Assembly: GCA_017625725.1 (NCBI GenBank)
Contig: JAGAKH010000100.1
Span: 1-45,997, forward strand
Length of the DNA: 45,997 bases
Direction: 5' to 3'
Source: Bacteroidales bacterium
Lineage (GTDB): Bacteria; Bacteroidota; Bacteroidia; Bacteroidales; UBA932
The position numbers were made by a program, and so were the translations under genes. The notes under the pieces were generated by a model. That model saw nothing but the letters and a program-made list of their open reading frames with translations, was not told where the DNA came from and made no database searches. Of this stretch, positions 33,258-41,552 are shown one piece after another; the first letter of the stretch is position 1; every line of letters begins with the position of its first letter.

Positions 33258-36089
33258 TTATCTCAATGATACCTTAAGTTCGAATCCGAAGAAGATAGGA
33301 ATACCGAGTTCTGTGTATCCTGAAGATGCTATGTTTTTGTGAAGTATCCTGCTGTTGAGGAAGTTGTTCACATAGAATGAAGCTGTCATCACATCTCCGA
33401 TCTCCTTTGTCAGGTTGAGGTTGAATATCGCATAAGGGATATACTGCTCAACAAGGAATCTTGATTCTGACAGTGACGGGTACATGTAGGAGAACTCAGG
33501 ATCTTTTCTCATCTGCTCGTTCTTTGCAGCAATCTCGTCTTCTGCAAAGAGGTTCACTTTTCCGTCCACATGGCTTATATATCCTATGAACATGTCATCC
33601 CTCTTGTAGGTACTCCAGAACTTTGAATACCAGTTGAACTCACCTGTGAGTGTGATGGCGAATCCGATACGTGGGATGTTGTGGGTGATTCTGAGTGTGG
33701 TGTTCAGACTTTCGTTGAACTCTGTCTCCAGTTCAGGCTCATATATACCTATATGCTTTACTGCAGTTCCTGCTGGTACTCGATCACCGAATGCATATCC
33801 CTTGTTCTTGAATTCTCCACGCATCCATGCTCCGTTGATGTAGAATGAAGTGTTGATAGCGTCAAATCTTCCAAGGTCGATTTCATACTCGATACCGCTG
33901 TTATGCGATACGTAGTTGTTCATCGGCTTGTATGTCTGGAAGAAGAGGTTTCTCCATTTGTCTGGGCTTGACAAAGCAAGGGTAGGGATTGTTCCCGGAT
34001 TAAGCTGAGCCACAACGTACGGCTTAACTGTGTAATAGTGGAAACAGCTGAAGTCACGTCCGAAGTTGTAACCGTTCTCCATGAGCTCGTCGTAAGCTGT
34101 GATGCTTACTCTGAAACGTTTGGCTACAGTGAAGTCCATACCGATCTCAGCCTTTCTGTTTGTGGCAATCTGAAGGTCAGGATTCTCGGTGTCGTATACT
34201 GTTGTCTGGGCAAGGAGAAGTCTCTCTGCTTCAGGGGTATTCACGTCCATTCCGTTATAGAGGATGAGGTCGTGGTATGCCTTGTTAGGATTAAGATAGA
34301 TTGATGTCGGAGCCTTGCTCGTGATACCCCAACCTCCTCTTACTGTCATCCAAGGGAAGACATCGAGTGATGCGTTGAAACGTGGTGCAAACACGTTCTT
34401 GCCGTTGATCCAGTCGTATCTGATACCGGCTGTAACATTAAGTTCCCTACGTGCGAATCTCCAGCTGAAGATGTTTTCTGCGTAGGCACCGATCTGGGTG
34501 ATGAACGGAATGTCATAGTAAGGTCTTCTTCTGAAACCTGATTCGGTGTTGTCAACACTTCTCCAAGGTGGTGCTGTGTCGTCGAATACTGTTCCTTCAC
34601 CAAGGTTACCGTCAGTCTTGAAGTCTCCGCCGACGAGAAGTCTCTCGGATACATTGCCCCAATTGTGTCCCATATCGAAATTGATCTTGGCAAAGGCATT
34701 GACCTCCTTTCCGTAGATGTTATATCTGTATGGGTACGAATATGGGAGGACTGTACCTGTCACCTTCTCATCTGAATGAAGTGTTGTGACTGTATTGCCT
34801 TCTATATCCTTGTACTCCAGTCCGCCGATATTGGTGTATATTCCGGTCGTCATGGCGGTTGAGTAGAGGTTCATTGCATTTGATGCAGTGTTTCTGTAAT
34901 ATGAGTCCTTGTCAGTGTAGCTTCCTGACAAGAGCCAGTTGATTGACTTGAGCCATGCTCCGTTGATGAAGGACTTACCGTTATGGTTGAAGGTCACATT
35001 GATGTTCTCTGCCTTTGACTCATTGATCACATCATCATCAGGATTCCTGTCTCGCTTCTGGTTTGCATAAGAAAGCGAGAGGGAGGTGTTGGCTGTCGTG
35101 TTCTTTGCGAACATTACAGACCAAAGGGCCTTGATATTAGCTCTCTGATACTTATTGAGGTTGTTTATAATCTCTTGGATGTTATAAGCATAGTCTCCGG
35201 AAATGTTCAGGTCACCGGCTCTCTTTCCGAGGCCGAATCCTTTTGCCGCAGACACCTGATAGATGTTAGGATTAGTCTTGAATCTGAGGGTAAGAGGAGA
35301 CTTTCCGGCTTTTGACTTGACGATCACTGCTCCAGATGTCATGTCACCGTATTCAACTGAAGGGATACCTCTGATCACTTCTACAGACTCGATATTGTCG
35401 GTAGAGAGTGAACGGATGTCCACACCGCTTGCAGCTGATGCACTACCTGACAGGCCATTTTCTGCTTTGGTCTCGCCGGCTATGGATGTTGAAAGCACCT
35501 GAAGATTGGCGTTGTTTGACATAGGGGCTCCGTCCACGATGATTGCCGTACCGAGGCTGTTGACAGCAAGTCCGTTGTTGGATCTGATGGAGATGGACTG
35601 TGCACTTGAAAGATTAGGATTTGACACGCTTACTCCAGGAAGGAGTGCCATCACGTCCTTGAGTGAACTTGTCTGCATGTGGTCCATTGCCTGTCTCGAG
35701 ATGTTTGATGCGGTACTGCTTCCCGCTTTGTTCTGGGTCGCGGTTACTGTCAGGGTCTCGATGTGGAAAGATACCGGTCTCATCTTGAGGTCGAGGTGAG
35801 TGATCTTGCCTGGCTTGACAGTGAAGACGGTGTCGACCTTTTCCATTCCGAAGAACTGTATGGAAAGTGAAACCTCTCCAGCCGGAACTCTTTCGACAGT
35901 GAATGATCCGTCCTTGTCTGTCATGGTGTACTGGTTGGACCTTTCAAGCACGACGCTTGCGAAATCAATCGGAAGGCCGTCATCTGAACAATGTACGGAA
36001 CCAGTAATTGTTGCTGTCCTGCTGTTCTGAGCCGAAAGGGAAAGACCGGCTGCAAGTATGCAGAAAATGACTGTTACAATTCTTTTCAT
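33258..36089 (-). CDS. TonB-dependent outer-membrane receptor
   Basis: A 943-residue receptor and the first gene of the peptidase operon. It has a signal peptide (residues 1-20, LSLSAQ) and a carboxypeptidase-regulatory-like domain (about 27-112). The plug domain (about 125-270) contains LKDVMALLPGVSV, TAIIVDGAPM and VEVIRGIPSVEYGDMTSGAVIV. A 22-strand type barrel reaches the C-terminus. An NPDL motif (ENPDLQIATNRKAEIG) and a SKAPTSIYLNP segment stand where heme receptors have NPDL and FRAP, but these occur in other receptors too. Linked peptidases suggest that the ligand is a peptide, or heme or metal released from protein. Confidence 0.88.
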   Translation of the reverse strand: MKRIVTVIFCILAAGLSLSAQNSRTATITGSVHCSDDGLPIDFASVVLERSNQYTMTDKDGSFTVERVPAGEVSLSIQFFGMEKVDTVFTVKPGKITHLDLKMRPVSFHIETLTVTATQNKAGSSTASNISRQAMDHMQTSSLKDVMALLPGVSVSNPNLSSAQSISIRSNNGLAVNSLGTAIIVDGAPMSNNANLQVLSTSIAGETKAENGLSGSASAASGVDIRSLSTDNIESVEVIRGIPSVEYGDMTSGAVIVKSKAGKSPLTLRFKTNPNIYQVSAAKGFGLGKRAGDLNISGDYAYNIQEIINNLNKYQRANIKALWSVMFAKNTTANTSLSLSYANQKRDRNPDDDVINESKAENINVTFNHNGKSFINGAWLKSINWLLSGSYTDKDSYYRNTASNAMNLYSTAMTTGIYTNIGGLEYKDIEGNTVTTLHSDEKVTGTVLPYSYPYRYNIYGKEVNAFAKINFDMGHNWGNVSERLLVGGDFKTDGNLGEGTVFDDTAPPWRSVDNTESGFRRRPYYDIPFITQIGAYAENIFSWRFARRELNVTAGIRYDWINGKNVFAPRFNASLDVFPWMTVRGGWGITSKAPTSIYLNPNKAYHDLILYNGMDVNTPEAERLLLAQTTVYDTENPDLQIATNRKAEIGMDFTVAKRFRVSITAYDELMENGYNFGRDFSCFHYYTVKPYVVAQLNPGTIPTLALSSPDKWRNLFFQTYKPMNNYVSHNSGIEYEIDLGRFDAINTSFYINGAWMRGEFKNKGYAFGDRVPAGTAVKHIGIYEPELETEFNESLNTTLRITHNIPRIGFAITLTGEFNWYSKFWSTYKRDDMFIGYISHVDGKVNLFAEDEIAAKNEQMRKDPEFSYMYPSLSESRFLVEQYIPYAIFNLNLTKEIGDVMTASFYVNNFLNSRILHKNIASSGYTELGIPIFFGFELKVSLR

Positions 36090-36239
36090 TGTTATGGTTT
36101 TTTGTTCTTTTCTTTCAATCTGTAAAACTTTCAGACCCTGTTTTTATTTCTGAAAACTGAAATAAATAAGAACGAAATGATAATTCTTTAATTCCAGAAT
36201 CACCAAGTCGCTATCAAAATGGATATTTCTACTTTCAGA

Positions 36240-36365
36240 TTATAAGCATGACGACCTGAGGACTCCGGCTGATGATACTGAAATAATGACAGGATGTCCA
36301 GACAGCTTTTGAAGGGAGAGCAGCCGTCCGGAAATAGTCATTTCATTGATAATCAACGTCGTCAT
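36240..36365 (-). other. RNA hairpin / possible 41-codon leader ORF
   Basis: Core 11-bp stem between 36297-36307 and 36322-36332; on the minus strand its two irregular positions are G-U pairs, but on the plus strand they would be A-C mismatches. A 6-bp stem (36285-36290 with 36337-36342) and an 8-bp outer stem (36248-36255 with 36358-36365) enclose it. The same segment is an open frame, ATG at 36365 and TAA at 36242-36240, beginning MTTLIINEMTISGRLL. RNA element and leader peptide are both possible; I favour the RNA. Confidence 0.45.
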
Positions 36366-36424
36366 AGGTCCTTGTAGAAATGTGTCTATCAAGTTTTTCT
36401 TGTTTGTTAAATTCGTTCAAGTTG

Positions 36425-36456
36425 CGAAATTATGTATTTTTATCTAAAATGCAAAA
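36425..36456 (-). promoter_or_regulatory. Candidate promoter of the TonB receptor-peptidase operon
   Basis: On the minus strand, TTTTG (36456-36452), a 19-base spacer and TAATTTCG (36432-36425), one base off TAnnTTTG. Transcription would start near 36418 and give a leader of about 330 bases. Confidence 0.45.
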
Positions 36457-36460
36457 CTTT

Positions 36461-38599
36461 TTAACTTATTTTGCTGTAATCGCGTACCTGATATTTGTCT
36501 TTTGTGAGTTCTTTCCTAAGAATCAGATTCCTATTGTCATGTAGAATCGGGTCTTCAGACAGTATGGCCTCAGCAGCGGAGCGTGCTGCATTGAGTATTA
36601 GGCCGTCTTTTGCCAGAGAGGCGATGTTAAGACTGATTGGTAGACCGCTCTGCTGTGTTCCTTCAAGATCTCCCGGACCTCTCATCTTCATGTCTTCCTC
36701 GGCCAGTTCGAATCCGTTTTCCGTTGCACACATCAGTTCTATACGTCTTCTTGATTCCTTGCTCATCTTCTGACCGGTCATAAGGACGCAGAATGATTTC
36801 TCGCTTCCTCTTCCGACACGTCCTCGAAGCTGGTGAAGCTGGCTCAGCCCGAATCTTTCTGCACTTTCTATTACCATTACCGAAGCATTAGGGACGTCTA
36901 CACCCACTTCAATGACTGAAGTCGCAACCAGAATGTCAGCCCTGCCTGCTGCAAATGCATCCATGTTGAATTTTTTGACGTCGTTGAGCTGCTTGCCGTG
37001 TACGACAGCGGTCTTGTACTGCGGGAATGGAAATTTCTGCATGATGTCTTCAGCTCCAGCTTCCAGACTCTGATAGTCGAGCTTTTCAGTTTCATTTATG
37101 AGAGGATATACGACGAAGACCTGTCTTCCGGCTGCAATCTGTTCCTTCATGAACCTGTATAAAGCCGGACGTTTCCCTTCTGTTGCGTGAATTGTCTGAA
37201 CAGGTTTTCTTCCCGGTGGCAGTTCGTCTATGACAGATACATCCAGATCTCCGTATAGAGTCATTGCCAGTGTGCGCGGAATAGGGGTGGCGGTCATTAC
37301 CAGAACATGTGGAGGGGCTCCGCATGTCGATTTTCTCCAGAGTTTGGATCTTTGCTCGACTCCGAACCTGTGCTGTTCGTCAATGATGGCAAGACCAAGA
37401 TTTCTGAAAATGACATTATCCTCTATCAGGGCATGAGTGCCGACTATCACTCCTATGCTTCCGTCTTCAAGTCCTGCATGAATTTCTCGCCTTTCAGCTG
37501 TCTTGCTGCTTCCGGTGAGAAGTGCAGAACGGACACCTGTGGGCTCGAGAAACTTCTGGATGTTGCGGAAATGCTGCTGGGCAAGAACCTCGGTAGGGGC
37601 CATTATGCATGTCTGATATCCGTTCCCAATAGCTATCAATGCAGTAAGTACCGCGACCATGGTCTTTCCACTGCCGACATCACCCTGAAGGAGCCTGTTC
37701 ATCTGGTGGCCGCTCTTCATATCGTCGCGAATCTCCTTTATTACGCGTTTCTGTGCTCCGGTCAGCGGGAAAGGAAGGGCTTCGTAACATCTGTTGAAGG
37801 CATCTCCGACCTTAGGCATCGGAATGCCTTGTTCGGCCCTGCTCCTTATATATTTCTGTTTGAGAAGCGACAGCTGCAGGTAGAACAGCTCCTCGAACTT
37901 CAGTCTGTAGCGGGACTTTTCCAGACTCTGCATGTCCTTTGGAAAGTGGATGTTGCGAAGAGCGAAATGTATAGGGACCAGACCGTATTGCCTTATGACA
38001 TATTCCGGAAGGGATTCTTCTATATATTCCAGTCCTTTATTGAGTGCAGCCTCCAAGAGCCTGTTCATTACTTTTGTGGTGACGCCTCCGTTTTTCAGCT
38101 TCTCCGTGCTGGGGTAGACACCGGTCATGCTTGTGACAGCCCCCTGATTGCTATCCTGGCCAGTCTGCGGGTCAATTTCCGGGTGGACTATATTTACTCT
38201 TCCGTTGAAACCGGTCGGCTTTCCAAAGAAAATGTATTCCTGGCCTGGCTTGAGCTTTTCATACATCCATTTTATTCCCTTGAAGAATACCATCTCCATT
38301 TCTCCGGAGCCGTCGCTTACCCATACGCTTATCCTTTTGACAGTGTTGAATCTTACAGGACCGTCTGCCGGAGCGTCTGCAACTGAAGAATTCCCATGCA
38401 GATCGATTCTTATTACCTTGGCTTTCAACTGTATGTATGCCATGTCAGGTCTTGCGTCTGCGATCCTGACGTAAGAACTGCGGTCAATATAACGGAAGGG
38501 GTAGAGCCTCAGCAGTTCTCCTACCGTGCCCACGGAAAGTTCCTTTTTCAGAAGAGCCGATCTTTTAGGACCCACTCCAGGAAGGAACTGTATGTCCAT
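36461..38599 (-). CDS. recG: ATP-dependent DNA helicase RecG
   Basis: A superfamily 2 helicase that remodels stalled forks and branched DNA. N-terminal wedge/OB domain (FLPGVGPKRSALLKKEL at the start, KRISVWVSDGSGEMEMVFF). Walker A GDVGSGKT is near 305, followed by APTEVLAQQH, DEQHRFG and TATPIPRTLAMTLYGDLD. C-terminal motifs are VIEVGVDVPNASVM, QLRGRVGRG and the RecG tail MRGPGDLEGTQQSG. I start at MDIQFLPG (38599), because the predicted promoter -7 element (38635-38628) lies inside the longer frame that opens at 38638. MAQNG at 38620 is an alternative. Confidence 0.93.
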   Translation of the reverse strand: MDIQFLPGVGPKRSALLKKELSVGTVGELLRLYPFRYIDRSSYVRIADARPDMAYIQLKAKVIRIDLHGNSSVADAPADGPVRFNTVKRISVWVSDGSGEMEMVFFKGIKWMYEKLKPGQEYIFFGKPTGFNGRVNIVHPEIDPQTGQDSNQGAVTSMTGVYPSTEKLKNGGVTTKVMNRLLEAALNKGLEYIEESLPEYVIRQYGLVPIHFALRNIHFPKDMQSLEKSRYRLKFEELFYLQLSLLKQKYIRSRAEQGIPMPKVGDAFNRCYEALPFPLTGAQKRVIKEIRDDMKSGHQMNRLLQGDVGSGKTMVAVLTALIAIGNGYQTCIMAPTEVLAQQHFRNIQKFLEPTGVRSALLTGSSKTAERREIHAGLEDGSIGVIVGTHALIEDNVIFRNLGLAIIDEQHRFGVEQRSKLWRKSTCGAPPHVLVMTATPIPRTLAMTLYGDLDVSVIDELPPGRKPVQTIHATEGKRPALYRFMKEQIAAGRQVFVVYPLINETEKLDYQSLEAGAEDIMQKFPFPQYKTAVVHGKQLNDVKKFNMDAFAAGRADILVATSVIEVGVDVPNASVMVIESAERFGLSQLHQLRGRVGRGSEKSFCVLMTGQKMSKESRRRIELMCATENGFELAEEDMKMRGPGDLEGTQQSGLPISLNIASLAKDGLILNAARSAAEAILSEDPILHDNRNLILRKELTKDKYQVRDYSKIS

Positions 38600-38627
38600 A
38601 TCCAGTCCGTTCTGTGCCATAGCATGG

Positions 38628-38657
38628 CAAAAATACAAAAATTATCATTTACTCCAA
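38628..38657 (-). promoter_or_regulatory. Promoter of recG
   Basis: On the minus strand, TTG (38657-38655), a 19-base spacer and TATTTTTG (38635-38628). Predicted start is about 38621. This excludes the upstream in-frame ATG at 38638 as start codon. Confidence 0.6.
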
Positions 38658-38986
38658 TCTGCTGCTCCTGTCATTTCTTTCGCTACCGCTCAAGCGGCAA
38701 GCCTGGCTCGATATGACAGTGGATGCTGTGTCCTCGGCTTGGCGATATGGTATGTGTTGTGTGTCAGACAGCTCGGTCGAGTTTTGCCGCATTCCCGGTC
38801 GAGCGAATTTACCATGACAAAAGGGGAGGTGTTCAGGCAGAACAGACGATCAGGCTATGATGTGGTGTCGGCTCTGTGGTGATATTCTGAGATACATAAT
38901 GGGAGATGTAAACTGATGTATCATTCTCATATATCAAAACTGTTTGCTATATTTGTAAGTTTTTACGAATAATCAAATTTTTAGAT
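38639..38986. other. 348-base intergenic region between recG and pdxA
   Basis: It holds the recG promoter (minus) and the pdxA promoter (plus). Between them are about 230 bases with small repeats: TGTCAT and ATGACA enclosing a CCGC/GCGG hairpin near 38670-38720, and CGGTCGAG twice at about 38773 and 38797. A 7-bp inverted repeat GATACAT/ATGTATC lies at about 38889-38921. No convincing gene; the short frame at about 38813-38881 has no supporting signals. Confidence 0.4.
38948..38955 (+). promoter_or_regulatory. -7 promoter element of the pdxA operon
   Basis: TATATTTG, 31 bases before the pdxA ATG at 38987. No clear -33 TTG is present. Confidence 0.5.
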
Positions 38987-40069
38987 ATGGCAAGAAAATT
39001 AACAGTGGGAATTACTCAGGGTGATGGAAACGGTATAGGATACGAGGTTATCATCAAGGCGCTTGCGGACGAGAGAATGCTCGATTTGTGTACTCCGGTC
39101 ATCTACGGATCTTCCAAGATATTCGGTTTCTATAAGAAGCAGATACATAATATTGAACAGATCAATACGAATGTTGTCACCTCGGCAAAGGATGTCCATC
39201 AGAAGAGAGTCAATATTGTCAACTGCCTTCCTGACAATGTTTTCGTTGAGCCTGGTCAGCCGACTCCCGAGTCAGCAAAGTCAGCTATGACTGCACTTCA
39301 TAGGGCGGTGCAGGATATTAAGGAAGGATATATCGATGTCCTTATCACGGCACCTTTCAATAAAAGGGCAATGACGGCTGAGGGGTTCGGATATACTGGT
39401 CATACTGAGTATCTGGAAAAAGAATTCGGGGTTGATGAGGTTGCAATGATCATGGTCAGCGAGGGCCTGAAGGTCGGTGTCGTGACCGGACATATTCCTT
39501 TGAAGGAGGTTGTGAATCAGATTTCTACAGAGAAGATCCTTAAGAAACTCAGACTTATGAAGGCTTCGCTTCAGAGGGATTTCGGTGTCGATGCTCCAAA
39601 GATCGCAGTTCTTGGACTGAATCCTCACTGCGGTGACGGCGGACTTCTCGGTGACGAAGAACAGCAGATCATTCTTCCTGCAGTGAAGGCTGCAAATGAA
39701 GAGGGTATAATGGCATTCGGACCATATTCTCCTGATGGATTCTTCGGTCTTGGCAATTACAGCAGGTTTGATGCTGTGCTTGCTATGTATCACGACCAGG
39801 GGCTAACTCCTTTCAAGGCACTTGCCTTCGAACAGGGAGTCAACTTTACAGCAGGTCTTCCTATAGTCAGGACATCTCCGGACCATGGAACTGCTTATGA
39901 AATGGCCGGCAGGGACCTTGCGGATCCGCGTTCCATGATATCATCCATCTATACGGCTATAGATATCTTCCATAAAAGAGAGGCTTACGATGAACTGATG
40001 GCAGGAAGAATGACTATCGAGATGCCGGATACGGAGATCAAGCCAAGAGGTGGACGTATAATAGAATAG
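38987..40069 (+). CDS. pdxA: 4-hydroxythreonine-4-phosphate dehydrogenase
   Basis: A 360-residue NAD-dependent enzyme of the DXP-dependent pyridoxal 5'-phosphate pathway. It oxidises 4-phosphohydroxy-L-threonine, and PdxJ uses the product. Typical PdxA text is visible: TVGITQGDGNGIGYEVI at the N-terminus, TAPFNKRAM, GHTEYLE (metal-binding His), ALNPHCGDGG-like GLNPHCGDGG, MYHDQGLTPFKAL (metal-binding His) and TSPDHGTAYEMAG. Length agrees with the family. It is the first gene of a three-gene unit with rnhA and rfbD (gap of 8 bases, then an overlap of 4), although the functions are unrelated. Confidence 0.92.
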   Translation: MARKLTVGITQGDGNGIGYEVIIKALADERMLDLCTPVIYGSSKIFGFYKKQIHNIEQINTNVVTSAKDVHQKRVNIVNCLPDNVFVEPGQPTPESAKSAMTALHRAVQDIKEGYIDVLITAPFNKRAMTAEGFGYTGHTEYLEKEFGVDEVAMIMVSEGLKVGVVTGHIPLKEVVNQISTEKILKKLRLMKASLQRDFGVDAPKIAVLGLNPHCGDGGLLGDEEQQIILPAVKAANEEGIMAFGPYSPDGFFGLGNYSRFDAVLAMYHDQGLTPFKALAFEQGVNFTAGLPIVRTSPDHGTAYEMAGRDLADPRSMISSIYTAIDIFHKREAYDELMAGRMTIEMPDTEIKPRGGRIIE

Positions 40070-40077
40070 AAAACGGT

Positions 40078-40581
40078 ATGGCTGATAATGTCAGACAATC
40101 AAGACCTCCGATCTATCTCTACACGGACGGAGCTTCCAGCGGTAATCCCGGTCCGGGTGGTTATGGGGTGGTGTTGAAATGTGCCGGAAGGGAGATGGAA
40201 ATGTCAGGTGGATTCAGCCTTACTACGAACAACAGGATGGAACTGCTTGCTGTCATCAAGGGACTTGAGGCTGTCAGATGGGATAATGCCGAGATCCATG
40301 TCTGCAGTGATTCTTCCTATGTTGTGAATGCAATCAATAAGGGATGGCTTGAGAACTGGAAGCGTAAAGGATATGCAAAAGTCAAGAACCCCGATCTGTG
40401 GATGAGGCTTGATGTGCTGCTTAAAAAGCACAGGGTATCATTTCATTGGATCAAAGGGCATGCAGGACATCCTGAAAATGAAAGATGTGATGCTCTGGCA
40501 GTTGCGGCCGGCAGTATTGCCGGTTTGTCCCCAGATCCGGGCTATCAACCTGACAATGAATCAAATCCGAATCTTATATGA
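40078..40581 (+). CDS. rnhA: Ribonuclease HI
   Basis: A 167-residue enzyme that cuts the RNA strand of RNA-DNA hybrids. The four acidic active-site residues lie in YTDGASSGNPGPGGYG (Asp), NNRMELLAVIKGLEA (Glu), VCSDSSYVVNAI (Asp) and ERCDALAV (Asp). The catalytic His loop is HWIKGHAGHPENERCD. The last 25 residues are a Pro/Asn-rich tail beyond the core fold. The stop overlaps the rfbD start by four bases (ATGA). Confidence 0.93.
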   Translation: MADNVRQSRPPIYLYTDGASSGNPGPGGYGVVLKCAGREMEMSGGFSLTTNNRMELLAVIKGLEAVRWDNAEIHVCSDSSYVVNAINKGWLENWKRKGYAKVKNPDLWMRLDVLLKKHRVSFHWIKGHAGHPENERCDALAVAAGSIAGLSPDPGYQPDNESNPNLI

Positions 40582-41447
40582 ATATTTTAGTGACAGGTGC
40601 CCAAGGTCAGTTGGGTCATGCTCTCAGACGTGTGTCTGCCGATAGCAGTAATGAATGGTATTTCTCTGATGTTCTTGCAGGAGATGATGTCGTGAAACTC
40701 GATATGACTGACAGAGACGGTGTGGAGGCTTTTGTCCTTGAAAAGGATATCAAGGTTATCATAAACTGTGCGGCATATACGAATGTAGAGAAGGCTGAAG
40801 ATGATGAGGAATTTGCATATAAGCTTAACGCTGAAGGACCGGCGGTACTGGCGGCGGCTGCTGTGCGGAATGATGCTCTTCTGATACATGTCTCCACTGA
40901 CTATGTCTTTGATGGCAAGGGTTGTATTCCGTATAGGGAAGATATGCCTGCCGCACCGGTAAGTGCTTATGGCAGGACCAAACTGGCCGGTGAAGAGGCG
41001 ATTGCTGCATCCGGATGCCGTTATATGATTTTCCGTACGGCATGGCTGTACTACGATGAGGGAAAGAATTTCGTGGAAAAGATGCTGGAACTTACAGCGT
41101 CACGCCCAGCGGTCAAGGTCGTTTTTGATCAGGTAGGCACACCGACCTATGCCTTGGACCTTGCGGAACTTCTATGTCACATCGTCGAGGAAAATCTGTA
41201 TTCCGTTTCCGGAATCTGGCACTACAGCAATGAAGGAGTATGCTCATGGTATGACTTTGCTCGTGAGATATCTTCTATGGCAGGACATCTTTGTGATGTT
41301 CTGCCGTGCAGGACTGAGGAGTTCCCGACGAAGGCTGCAAGGCCTCATTATTCAGTTCTTGACAAGACCAAGGTCAAGCATGATTTCGGGGTGGAAATAC
41401 CTCATTGGAAGGATTCCTTGACAGTCTATATGATGAATAAGTCATGA
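40578..41447 (+). CDS. rfbD: dTDP-4-dehydrorhamnose reductase
   Basis: A 289-residue short-chain dehydrogenase/reductase that makes dTDP-L-rhamnose for surface polysaccharide. Visible are the N-terminal NAD(P)H motif TGAQGQLG (residues 6-13), CAAYTNVEKAEDDE, STDYVFDG, the catalytic YGRTKLAGE (Tyr-xxx-Lys) and FRTAWLY. The other rfb genes (A, B, C) are absent from the window, so it is an orphan here. It may alternatively serve another NDP-sugar. It is translationally coupled to rnhA. Confidence 0.9.
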   Translation: MNILVTGAQGQLGHALRRVSADSSNEWYFSDVLAGDDVVKLDMTDRDGVEAFVLEKDIKVIINCAAYTNVEKAEDDEEFAYKLNAEGPAVLAAAAVRNDALLIHVSTDYVFDGKGCIPYREDMPAAPVSAYGRTKLAGEEAIAASGCRYMIFRTAWLYYDEGKNFVEKMLELTASRPAVKVVFDQVGTPTYALDLAELLCHIVEENLYSVSGIWHYSNEGVCSWYDFAREISSMAGHLCDVLPCRTEEFPTKAARPHYSVLDKTKVKHDFGVEIPHWKDSLTVYMMNKS

Positions 41448-41461
41448 TGGAGTAATCTAAA

Positions 41462-41525
41462 TTTGGCTAAATAATAGATTTTCACTATTTTTGTGGGATA
41501 TTTGTGCCATTGGCATGAATGTCCC
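41462..41525 (+). promoter_or_regulatory. secA promoter and 5' hairpin
   Basis: TTTG (41462-41465), a 20-base spacer and TATTTTTG (41486-41493). A 14-bp stem follows immediately, 41495-41508 with 41512-41525, loop ATT, including three G-U pairs. Transcription probably starts near 41499, so the hairpin would lie at the very 5' end of the mRNA and may lose its first few bases. Confidence 0.55.
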
Positions 41526-41552
41526 GCATTTGAATTTTAAATATAGATAAAT

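Larger units (their letters stand above)
36090..36460 (-). other. Long structured leader region of the TonB receptor operon
   Basis: A 371-base gene-poor stretch between recG and the receptor. On the minus strand it holds a promoter-like pair at its start (36456-36425), then a nested hairpin between 36365 and 36248 (outer arms 36248-36255 and 36358-36365), then about 150 AT-rich bases up to the ATG. It contains no known riboswitch that I can recognise. A 41-codon frame (36365-36240) spans the hairpin. Confidence 0.5.

Noticed and set aside
36090-36460. Cobalamin or TPP riboswitch before the TonB receptor
   Set aside because: The conserved B12-box and thi-box sequences are absent on the minus strand; the hairpin does not fit either fold.
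37307-38386. 359-codon plus-strand frame inside recG
   Set aside because: Fully antisense to conserved helicase motifs; a by-product of codon use in recG.
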